DNA of 64,000 bases, from assembly GCA_022574595.1 (NCBI GenBank), contig JACZRS010000011.1, positions 87,877 through 151,876 on the forward strand, in the 5' to 3' direction. Made by a program: the position numbers and the translations under genes. Source of the DNA: Planctomycetota bacterium (GTDB lineage Bacteria > Planctomycetota > Phycisphaerae > Phycisphaerales > SM1A02). Positions within the stretch are counted from its first letter, which is position 1, and the number at the start of each line of letters is the position of its first letter. The notes beneath the pieces were generated by a model, which worked only from the letters and a program-made list of their open reading frames with translations, did no database searches and was not told the DNA's origin. Of this stretch, positions 35,989-43,912 are shown piece after piece.

Positions 35989-37596
35989 ATGTGCGGCATT
36001 ACCAGGTTATTGGCGTTCCGAGCTAGCTTCATGGCGATGCTGTTAATTACTAGCCATGCCGTATACGCAGGTTCGGTTTTGTATGTCGATGACGATGCTA
36101 CTCCGGGAGGAGATGGCCAATCGTGGGAGACCGCCTATCGTTTCCTCCAAGATGCGCTGGCCAACGCAAACAGCTTTATGAAAATTCATGTTGCGCAGGG
36201 GACGTATCGTCCCGATCGCAACGAAGCTAACCCGCAAGGCTCTGGCGATCGTGAAGCACGCTTTCACCTGGTCAACGATGTAGCCCTACAAGGCGGATAC
36301 GCTGGGATTGGTGCGGACGATCCAGACGCGCGTGATATTCGCTTGTATGAGACGCTACTCTCCGGTGATCTGCTGGGCGATGATGGAGACGATTTCGCAG
36401 ACAACGACGAGAATAGCTATCACGTCGTCATCGGCGGCAACAATGCAGCAGTCCTGTCTGGTTTCACCATCACAGCGGGCAACGCCAATGGTGGGCAACT
36501 ACCTTATATAGGCGGTGGTATGTGGGCAGGAAATCATACCACTATCGATTGTATTTTTATTGGAAATACAGCTGGGGCCGGAGGAGGCTATGGAACTCTA
36601 ACACAGTCCAATCACTCAACGTTTTTGCGTTGCAATTTCGTAGAAAACCATGCGACAGGCAGAGGAGGAGGTGTCTACTTGGACTTCTCGGGGAATACCG
36701 CAACGCTCATCGATTGCAAGTTCATCCGGAATTCAGCCGGAGAAATTGGTGGAGGCGCGTGTTGCTACCTCGACGCCTCACTTACGCTCATTAACTGTGA
36801 CTTCATAGGCAATTCTGCTGGGCTTGCAGGAGGCGGTTGTTGCAACGTGTTCTCAGGCGCTTCGATGACCCTGATTAACTGCCGCTTTGTCGGCAATACG
36901 GCCGGTCAAAACGGTGGTGGCATCGGACTTGACATCGGACCCCTCCAAGTAATTGGTTGCACTTTTCATGCAAATACCGCAGCCGATGGAAATGCGATTG
37001 CATTTTTCAAATGGGTTGCAAATCCGATCTATCCAAAGAGCGAAACTGTTCTTAAGAACGCATATTTTACTATTGCAAACTGCATCCTTCGAGACGGTGG
37101 CGATGAATTTAGCTTTCCATGCGAAGACAATTATAGTATTACGTATTGCAATGTGCAAAACGGATGGGAAGGCGAGGGGAACATAGATGCCGACCCTCTA
37201 TTCGTTGACCCTCTTGGGCCAGATGGGATACCGGGAACGATAGATGATGACCTTCGCCTTCAGCCCGGCTCCCCCTGTATAGACGCTGGTGATAACACAG
37301 CCTTGCTCAAAGGTATCCTTACTGATCTCGATGGCAACCCGCGCTTTGTGGATGACCCAGCTACTAAAGATACAGGCTTCGGAATTCCGCCAATCATAGA
37401 TATGGGTGCGTATGAGTATCAGGTTAAATCGTTATGCCCTTGGGATCTTGACGGCTCTGGATCCGTCGCTACCGGCGATCTGCTGATACTCTTTGCTCAA
37501 TGGGGTACAGCAGGACATGCAGACTTCGATGGGGATGGCACAGTTAGCACAAGCGATCTATTAATACTCTTCGCCAACTGGGGGCCGTGTCTTTAG
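35989..37596 (+). CDS. Secreted right-handed beta-helix protein with WG calcium-loop tail
   Basis: About 535 residues from ATG 35989 (AAGGAG 7 nt upstream), with a signal peptide ending near YAG. It begins YVDDDATPGGDGQSWETAYRF..., a pattern common in planctomycete surface proteins, and shows beta-helix repeats such as IDCKFIRNSAGEIGGGA and LINCDFIGNSAGLAGGG. After DMGAYEYQ comes the doublet of two DxDG loops ending ANWGPCL. It is likely exported and folds around a polysaccharide or surface structure; no catalytic motif is visible. Confidence 0.75.
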   Translation: MCGITRLLAFRASFMAMLLITSHAVYAGSVLYVDDDATPGGDGQSWETAYRFLQDALANANSFMKIHVAQGTYRPDRNEANPQGSGDREARFHLVNDVALQGGYAGIGADDPDARDIRLYETLLSGDLLGDDGDDFADNDENSYHVVIGGNNAAVLSGFTITAGNANGGQLPYIGGGMWAGNHTTIDCIFIGNTAGAGGGYGTLTQSNHSTFLRCNFVENHATGRGGGVYLDFSGNTATLIDCKFIRNSAGEIGGGACCYLDASLTLINCDFIGNSAGLAGGGCCNVFSGASMTLINCRFVGNTAGQNGGGIGLDIGPLQVIGCTFHANTAADGNAIAFFKWVANPIYPKSETVLKNAYFTIANCILRDGGDEFSFPCEDNYSITYCNVQNGWEGEGNIDADPLFVDPLGPDGIPGTIDDDLRLQPGSPCIDAGDNTALLKGILTDLDGNPRFVDDPATKDTGFGIPPIIDMGAYEYQVKSLCPWDLDGSGSVATGDLLILFAQWGTAGHADFDGDGTVSTSDLLILFANWGPCL

Positions 37597-37838
37597 AAGA
37601 TTGGCATGGTGGCATCAAGTGGTGAGCCGGGGCGTCTCGGCTTTGTGAGTCGCCTATGGAGACCCCGCACCGAGTGATGTCGGGTGTTAAAATAAGCGCA
37701 CGAACCTACAACGAAGTTTCAACGTCGCTCGGGCTGGGGATCCCGATGGAATCGGGAGCTCGCTAAAACACTTTTATATTCGCTATTAATCTCCGTAGCT
37801 CCGGCGATGCCATCGCCGGCTTTACAGTGAAGTCTTCC
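37597..37838. other. Short intergenic region with hairpins
   Basis: 240 bp between convergent genes. It holds the hairpin TCCCGAT/ATCGGGA (37741-37757) and a GC hairpin CCGGCGATG/CATCGCCGG (37801-37819). No T-runs follow, and no ORF is supported. Confidence 0.45.
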
Positions 37839-38531
37839 TTACAGGCACGGCCCCCAATTTGCGAACAAGATCAAGAGGTCTGCGGTATCTACGGCGCCGC
37901 TGTCATCAAAATCAGCAGGTCCATCAGTTCCCCACTGGGCAAATAGCTCCAGAAGATCAGATGTACTTACCGTGCCATCGCCGTCGAGATCCTCAGCGCA
38001 ACCTGCCTCAATGAGATTTATTGTGATGTCATCGAAATACGCACCAATGCCCGGCACCTGGGAATTACCTTCGTTGGCAACTTGAAAGTGAAGCGAGACA
38101 ATATCACCAAGTGGTTTATTAAACAGTTGACCGATGGTGTTGATATCCGCAGTTAGTGTTTCTTCTACTGCAATTGTCGAGGCATGAAGTGCAACGAAAT
38201 CATTACTGGATGCACGAACAATAACCGCACTGGATGGAAGATTGCCCGCAAAGCCTCCTTCAAAATCACGAATGGTAAAGCTGATGGATTCAATAAGCAG
38301 GCCTTGCAGTTCAAAGGTCACAAGATCCGCGTTCGGGTGCAGAAAAAGCTCAAAATCGCCTTGGTTTGGTGGGATGCTCCAACAACAAGGATCATCGAAC
38401 TCCATGTTGTGGATGAAGAACGGATTGGTAAAATTACCATTGTCAAATGATTCGATTTCGACCTGAGCCGATGCAGTGTTTGGCAGGCAAAGTATGATGG
38501 CTATAACAGCAATAGTTGTAATCGCCTTCAT
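37839..38531 (-). CDS. Secreted protein with WG calcium-loop tail
   Basis: About 230 residues from ATG 38531, which has AAAGGA 6 nt upstream; the longer frame to 38546 merely includes this site. The signal peptide ends in NTASAQ. The middle part is beta-rich (FDNGNFTNPFFIHN, DFELFLHPNADLVTFEL) and resembles a jelly-roll or CBM-like fold, but I cannot name it. The C-terminal doublet [20 protein letters not shown] and [16 protein letters not shown] ends WGPCL, as in its neighbours. Confidence 0.7.
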   Translation of the reverse strand: MKAITTIAVIAIILCLPNTASAQVEIESFDNGNFTNPFFIHNMEFDDPCCWSIPPNQGDFELFLHPNADLVTFELQGLLIESISFTIRDFEGGFAGNLPSSAVIVRASSNDFVALHASTIAVEETLTADINTIGQLFNKPLGDIVSLHFQVANEGNSQVPGIGAYFDDITINLIEAGCAEDLDGDGTVSTSDLLELFAQWGTDGPADFDDSGAVDTADLLILFANWGPCL

Positions 38532-38729
38532 GCTGTTTCCTTTCAATCAGAGCGCTTTAGCTTATTTAGCTTTTTCCGTAGGTAGATTATTCATAGTCTT
38601 TTTGGTAACAAGGTCCAAACGTGATCAATCACGCTTCAAGACGCAGCCCGCTGAAGCGGGGCGCGCCTCTTCCCTCATAGTGCATAGCCTCTTCCTCATA
38701 ACTAACCTTCTTCTGTTCTACTGGGTATT

Positions 38730-39968
38730 ATGTGCAACATGACTAAGACTCGTCCAATTGCTCGCCTTGCTTTGGAAGATGGAACTATCTTCACGGGTAA
38801 GGCTTTCGGAGCATGTGACCAACCGCGCAGTAGCACGGGCGAGGTGGTGTTTAATACTGCTATGACCGGCTACCAGGAAGCGCTAAGCGACCCAAGTTAC
38901 GCTGGTCAAATTCTGACCATGACAGCGACAATGATTGGGAATTATGGCGTATGTGATGAAGATGTGGAATCGACTCGACCTCACGTGGCTGGATTTGTTG
39001 TCCGCGAACTAGCACGGCTCGAATCCAACTATCGAGCTGATGGCGATCTTTCAAGTTGGCTCGCTAAGACTGGAGTCCTTGCGATTGAGGGAATTGATAC
39101 TCGAGCATTGGTCAGACGGCTGAGGATCGGCGGTGCTATGCGTGGTGTTATTAGTTGTGACCAATCCCAGACTGATGAGCAATTAGTCGAGCTAGCTCGA
39201 AATGCACCGCAGATGGCTGGTCAGGATCTGGCCAGCAAGGTTAGCCCAAAAACTACTACTGAGTGGACAAAGGATTTGGAAGGATGGGCTGCGGGAAATT
39301 CTGAGCCGGTCAAGGGAAAAGAAAAATTACGGGTCGTGTCTTTAGATTGTGGCGCGAAAAACAACATTTATCGCCACCTTGTGCAGCTTGGCTGTGAAGT
39401 GATAGCTGTACCGCACAATATGTCCGCGGATGAGATCCGCAAGCTCAAGCCAGATGGGTTGTTCATATCCAACGGCCCGGGAGATCCGGATGCGGTAAAT
39501 GAGACGATTTCGCTGTTAAAAGAGCTTGCAGGTGAGATTCCGACGTTCGGCATATGCCTAGGGCATCAGCTACTTGCTCTGGCGTTAGGAGCCAAGACTT
39601 TCAAGCTGAAATTCGGTCATCGCGGGGCAAATCAGCCTGTTCGAAACGTAATGACCGGTAATGTTGAGATTACCAGCCAGAACCATGGTTTTTGTGTAGA
39701 TAGCGAATCGCTTGCGGATATTGACTGTGAGATTACACATATCCATTTGAATGATGGGACGTTAGCGGGATTTAGGCATAAAAGTTTACCTATTTTCTCT
39801 GTTCAATTTCATCCGGAATCTTCGCCTGGTCCACACGATTCAAACAGCTTGTTCGAGTGTTTTGTGGCCATAATGCGCTCTGGCCGACCAATAGATGCCC
39901 AGACGATGCAACAGGCAGCATTAAGCAGCCGTACCGTCGTTATAGGCTTAAGTGCCAATGGTTTATAA
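38730..39968 (+). CDS. carA: Carbamoyl-phosphate synthase small subunit
   Basis: A 412-residue glutaminase subunit that supplies ammonia for carbamoyl phosphate in arginine and pyrimidine synthesis. The N-terminal domain has LALEDGTIFTGKAFGA and FNTAMTGYQEALSDPSY; the class I amidotransferase domain has GICLGHQLLALALG (catalytic Cys) and FHPESSPGPHDS (His and Glu). The start ATG 38730 or 38739 is undecided as no good ribosome binding site is present. carB is not adjacent, so subunits are encoded apart. Confidence 0.95.
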   Translation: MCNMTKTRPIARLALEDGTIFTGKAFGACDQPRSSTGEVVFNTAMTGYQEALSDPSYAGQILTMTATMIGNYGVCDEDVESTRPHVAGFVVRELARLESNYRADGDLSSWLAKTGVLAIEGIDTRALVRRLRIGGAMRGVISCDQSQTDEQLVELARNAPQMAGQDLASKVSPKTTTEWTKDLEGWAAGNSEPVKGKEKLRVVSLDCGAKNNIYRHLVQLGCEVIAVPHNMSADEIRKLKPDGLFISNGPGDPDAVNETISLLKELAGEIPTFGICLGHQLLALALGAKTFKLKFGHRGANQPVRNVMTGNVEITSQNHGFCVDSESLADIDCEITHIHLNDGTLAGFRHKSLPIFSVQFHPESSPGPHDSNSLFECFVAIMRSGRPIDAQTMQQAALSSRTVVIGLSANGL

Positions 39969-40127
39969 ATTTCAAGAGAAGTCCATCTACTTGGAAAAGT
40001 TCCTTGCCATCGTTTTCCGCCCGAAGTAGGCTAAAGGATCGTCTAGGAGGGGATACGGAAAGATGGTTTTCGCCCCGTCGAGATAGTGCATCTCGTCGTA
40101 ATTAAAGCCCTTATTGGCCGACTGATT

Positions 40128-40168
40128 CCCAACACGGTCGAACGCAGGTGTGCCGTGTGGTTGGGAGG
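40128..40168 (+). promoter_or_regulatory. 5' leader hairpin overlapping the secretin ribosome binding site
   Basis: CCCAACACGG (40128-40137) can pair with CCGTGTGG-TTGGG (40153-40165) with small bulges. The right arm runs into the Shine-Dalgarno GGGAGG (40163-40168), 5 nt before the secretin ATG, and could limit translation. It is a prediction from sequence only. Confidence 0.4.
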
Positions 40169-40173
40169 ATTGA

Positions 40174-42840
40174 ATGGAAGTACATATGAGAACTGAACTT
40201 GGGAGAAGTGTAGCAATTGTGGCAGCCACTGGATTGGCTATTGGAGCATTGGTTTTTCCAACCCAGGCCAAGCCACAAGATGCTGGTGATCAGGAACAAA
40301 TCGAGGCTGTTGAGCAAGACAGGAATATCCGCAGAGAGCGGCTTTTTGCTGAGTTTGATGCGGCTCATCAGACAGCTAAAGAGAGGTTGCAACAGGGTGA
40401 TTTTGATGGTGCTCAGCGCGCTATTTTAACTGCCCAGATCCAGGTGGGGCAGAGCCGCAGCCTGTTGAGCGAAGCAAAGTTTGCAGAGCTGCACAACAAG
40501 GCTGAAAAGCTAATTGCGGATATTGCAACGGCCAAAGCTAATGCTGAAGAAGCTGAGCGAATTGCCCAAGAGATTGAAACTACTGAACGAATTAAGCAGG
40601 TTCAGCAAGCGGCCTTGGAGGCTCGTGAAGCGATGATTCATGAGAACCTGAATCGGGTATACCTGCTGCAGCGAGAGTTAAAATACCGTGAAGCTTTGCA
40701 GGTCCTTGATGAGATTCTCTTCATTGATGAGCTGAATCCAGCAGCTAAGGCTTTAAAAGATGTTATTACTGCCACGATGAATTATCGTGACTGGGATGCG
40801 ATCCAAATACAAAAGAATCGCAGCTACAATGTATTGCAGTATGAGGCTCAGTTGCGGATGGTTGCTCCGGTTAAAAACTTTACCGAACCTGGGCCTAGGT
40901 CAATAAGCGGAATCGTGGCATATCCCGAGGATTGGCCAGAGCAAAGCATTAAACGCACGAATCCTGGTGGCTATAGCGTTTCCGCAATAGACCAAGGCGT
41001 TCGTCGAATGCTTGCTTCAACTCGTCTGCGATTGGATTTCTCGAATAACACTTTTGGTCAAGCAATTACTTATCTAACTCAAGTAACTGGCCAGGAGATC
41101 TATGTTGATTGGAAGGCACTGGAATTCATCAATGTTGATCGAGATTCAGAGGTGACCATCCAGCTTAATGACATCAGCTTAGAAAGCGCTCTTAATCGCA
41201 TTCTCGAGCAGGTTGCGGATAATGTAAGCGATAGGCCACAGTGGGCCATACAGGATGGGGTTCTTATGGTTTCTAGTGATGAAGCCTTACGTCGAAAGAC
41301 CGTGACGCTTGTCTATGACATAAGGGATCTGTTATTTGAGGTGCCATATTTTGATAATGCTCCCGATCTAGACCTAAATCATGCGCTGAGTCAAAACTCG
41401 CGCGGTGGTGGTAGTGGTGGTGGCCTAGGCGGCGGCTTCAACGGTGGTGGTAACGGCGGTGGTAACAGTGGTGTCGGTGCAATCTTTAGCGACCCTGAGA
41501 GTGACCCAGACCGTGAATCGCGTGAGGACTTGATCGAGAGGATTGTCAGCCTCATTCAAACAGCTGTTGACCCTGATGGTTGGCGTGATTTGGGTGGTGA
41601 TACCGGTTCGATTCAAGAGCTGAACGGCAACCTGATTATTACTAATACTCCTCAGCAGCATCAAGAAATTAACGGGCTTCTAAGCCAGTTGAGAGAGATT
41701 CGGGCACTTCAGATCAATGTAGAAGCCAGGGTCTTAAACGTTAATACAGACTGGTTTGAACAGATTGGCGTCGATTTAGACCTGTATTTCAACACCAATA
41801 ACACGCTTCGTCAGCGACAGTTGGCTATAGATCCTCAGGGTCAGCTCAGTGATCTTTTCGATAATAACGGCCTGCTCAAAGATCCGGTCGTCTTCGGGAA
41901 CTTCGGCGATGTCGATGCAGATGGTGTTTTCACTTTTCCCTTTAACACAATTGCAACTGGCGCGTTATTCCAGCTTCCAGATGGGACATTTGTGAACCCA
42001 CCGTTTGGAGTACCGTTGCGTGCAACCTCTGGTTTTACTCCAATCAGCTTAGCACCCAGAACTAACAGTCTTGTTGACTCTCTAGCGGAGTTTGATCCCG
42101 TGAGTTTCGCTGGCATCGCTTTAGGCAATCCAGCGCTTTCTTTGGGGCTTCAATTCCTTGATGATGTTCAGGTTGATCTTCTAATTGAAGCTACACAAGC
42201 GGATAGGCGATCTGTAATTCTTACAGCCCCAAGAATAACCTTCTTTAATGGTCAGCGTTCTTGGGTTGCAGTTACAACTCAGACTGCATTCGTATCTGCG
42301 CTTACTCCAATAACTGGCGATTCAGCCGCCGCTTTTCAGCCAACTATCACAACCCTTTCGGACGGCTTCGTGCTTGATGTTGAAGGGGTTATCTCTGCTG
42401 ATCGTAGGTATGTTTGCATGACTATTATCTTCGATTTTGCTGAATTCCAAGGCTTTCGTGAGTCAAGTGCAGCCGAATTTGGTGGTGCAGCTGGCGGTGG
42501 CGGAATTGGTGGAGGTGCTAGTACCAACTTCACCGGTCAGGTCGAATTGCCAATCATACAAGGAAGCCGAATTCGTACGACTGTTTGTGTCCCCGATCGT
42601 GGCACTGTCTTGCTCGGCGGTTTACATGAAACTGAAGAAATCGAGATCGAAGCGGGTGTTCCGATCCTTTCAAAGATCCCGTTCATTAATCGATTCTTTA
42701 CCAATCGCCTGACCTCCAAGTCCGACAAGTCTCTGATGATTCTGATTCGCCCAGAGATTATCATCCAGCAAGAGAACGAAGACATGCTCTTCCCGGGACT
42801 TTCCGATACGCTTGGCGGAGCAGCAAGTTACTTCAATTAA
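40174..42840 (+). CDS. Secretin (type II/III secretion or type IV pilus family)
   Basis: An 888-residue outer membrane secretin. Signal peptide (about 5-32), then a long helical region with TPR/coiled-coil character (about 40-220), Secretin N-domains with INVEARVLNVNTDWFEQIG, a Gly-rich linker (about 408-432), and the secretin core with LLIEATQADRRSVILTAPR, ITFFNGQRSWVA and the final VPILSKIPFINRFF plus LMILIRPEIII. These are GspD/PilQ hallmarks. No other secretion genes flank it, so its machine must be elsewhere. The start has GGAGG 5 nt upstream. Confidence 0.85.
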   Translation: MEVHMRTELGRSVAIVAATGLAIGALVFPTQAKPQDAGDQEQIEAVEQDRNIRRERLFAEFDAAHQTAKERLQQGDFDGAQRAILTAQIQVGQSRSLLSEAKFAELHNKAEKLIADIATAKANAEEAERIAQEIETTERIKQVQQAALEAREAMIHENLNRVYLLQRELKYREALQVLDEILFIDELNPAAKALKDVITATMNYRDWDAIQIQKNRSYNVLQYEAQLRMVAPVKNFTEPGPRSISGIVAYPEDWPEQSIKRTNPGGYSVSAIDQGVRRMLASTRLRLDFSNNTFGQAITYLTQVTGQEIYVDWKALEFINVDRDSEVTIQLNDISLESALNRILEQVADNVSDRPQWAIQDGVLMVSSDEALRRKTVTLVYDIRDLLFEVPYFDNAPDLDLNHALSQNSRGGGSGGGLGGGFNGGGNGGGNSGVGAIFSDPESDPDRESREDLIERIVSLIQTAVDPDGWRDLGGDTGSIQELNGNLIITNTPQQHQEINGLLSQLREIRALQINVEARVLNVNTDWFEQIGVDLDLYFNTNNTLRQRQLAIDPQGQLSDLFDNNGLLKDPVVFGNFGDVDADGVFTFPFNTIATGALFQLPDGTFVNPPFGVPLRATSGFTPISLAPRTNSLVDSLAEFDPVSFAGIALGNPALSLGLQFLDDVQVDLLIEATQADRRSVILTAPRITFFNGQRSWVAVTTQTAFVSALTPITGDSAAAFQPTITTLSDGFVLDVEGVISADRRYVCMTIIFDFAEFQGFRESSAAEFGGAAGGGGIGGGASTNFTGQVELPIIQGSRIRTTVCVPDRGTVLLGGLHETEEIEIEAGVPILSKIPFINRFFTNRLTSKSDKSLMILIRPEIIIQQENEDMLFPGLSDTLGGAASYFN

Positions 42841-42883
42841 TGAGCGATGAAACGTTCTCTGGCAGTTTATATATGGTGATTTT

Positions 42884-42912
42884 CGGCGACCCTCTGGGTC
42901 GCCGATTTTATA
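42884..42912 (+). terminator. Intrinsic terminator after the secretin
   Basis: Perfect stem CGGCGACCC (42884-42892) and GGGTCGCCG (42896-42904) with loop TCT, followed by ATTTTATA. It lies 44 bp after the secretin stop. Confidence 0.85.
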
Positions 42913-43034
42913 TGAGCATTCTTGGCTCATATTCTTGTAGGCGTATAATAGTGCTATAAACGGCGGTGTTGTTTGCTTTGGTAGGCATAGCAGAGTAGGC
43001 TAGGATCAAATACTACCTGGAGAATTCTTCGACG

Positions 43035-43394
43035 ATGGCTGCTACTAAATCATTACTTCGCATAACCCAAGATGATGGCATTACTCTAATTGAGTTTATT
43101 GATCGCAACATTCTCGATGAGGCTAATATCCAACAAATAGGCGATGAAATAGCCAAGCTTGTCGATGAGGCTAGTCAGCCGAAGATGCTCATTAGCTTCG
43201 AAAATGTAGACCATTTGTCCTCGGCTGCCCTTGGGACGCTTATAACGATTAATAACAAGATCCGAAGCAAGGATGGGCAGCTTCGGCTTGCGAACATCGA
43301 TCCACGGATCTACGAAGTCTTCGTTATCACTAAGCTGAATCGACTCTTTCAGATCCACGATAGTGCTGAGCAAGCCATAGCCAGTTTCGGTTGA
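43035..43394 (+). CDS. STAS-domain anti-anti-sigma factor (SpoIIAA/RsbV-like)
   Basis: A 119-residue STAS protein. The phosphorylatable serine lies in DHLSSAALGTL (Ser62/63), matching the DSSGLG motif of SpoIIAA. Such proteins bind and neutralise an anti-sigma kinase when unphosphorylated. It is followed 52 bp later by an HATPase of the RsbW/SpoIIAB type, a partner-switch pair. No sigma factor or phosphatase is adjacent. Confidence 0.85.
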   Translation: MAATKSLLRITQDDGITLIEFIDRNILDEANIQQIGDEIAKLVDEASQPKMLISFENVDHLSSAALGTLITINNKIRSKDGQLRLANIDPRIYEVFVITKLNRLFQIHDSAEQAIASFG

Positions 43395-43446
43395 ATAGCG
43401 TGTACATTTTAAGCCACAACTAATCGCTAAAACTAGCTGAATAGGC

Positions 43447-43884
43447 ATGATGCAAGGTTCACAAGCACGATATGAAGAACGGCTGGTCCTGAAGAGTACG
43501 CCTGATTGCGTTTCTAAGGCCAGAGAATCGCTTCTGTCAGCGGCACAAATGCATGGGTATGACCAATCTTGCTGCTTCGGCCTGCGACTGGCGCTTGAAG
43601 AGGCTATAGCCAACGCTATTCAACACGGCAACCACAACAATCCAGGTAAAGCTGTGACTGTCAACCTGAGCGTGGACCGTGGCAGAGTTAAGATTGATAT
43701 TACAGATGAAGGAGAGGGGTTTGATCCAGATTCAGTACCAGATCCTACAAGGGACGAAAATCTGTTAATTCCTGCAGGCAGAGGCCTCACGTTGATGCGA
43801 GCCTTTATGACGGATGTGCAATTCACGCCTAAAGGCAATCAAGTTTGTATGACGTTTGTGAGGCCAGAAGCAGAAGGTGAGTAG
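43447..43884 (+). CDS. Anti-sigma kinase-type HATPase (RsbW/SpoIIAB-like)
   Basis: A 145-residue single-domain GHKL ATPase. The N-box is in ALEEAIANAIQHGNH, G1 in DITDEGEGFD, G2 in AGRGLTLMRAFM. Such proteins bind sigma factors or other targets and phosphorylate the STAS partner. With the upstream STAS protein it forms a switch, whose target is unknown. The gene ends 28 bp before the convergent HEAT-repeat gene. Confidence 0.85.
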   Translation: MMQGSQARYEERLVLKSTPDCVSKARESLLSAAQMHGYDQSCCFGLRLALEEAIANAIQHGNHNNPGKAVTVNLSVDRGRVKIDITDEGEGFDPDSVPDPTRDENLLIPAGRGLTLMRAFMTDVQFTPKGNQVCMTFVRPEAEGE

Positions 43885-43912
43885 GGCACTTGTTTCGAGC
43901 TCTACGGAATAC

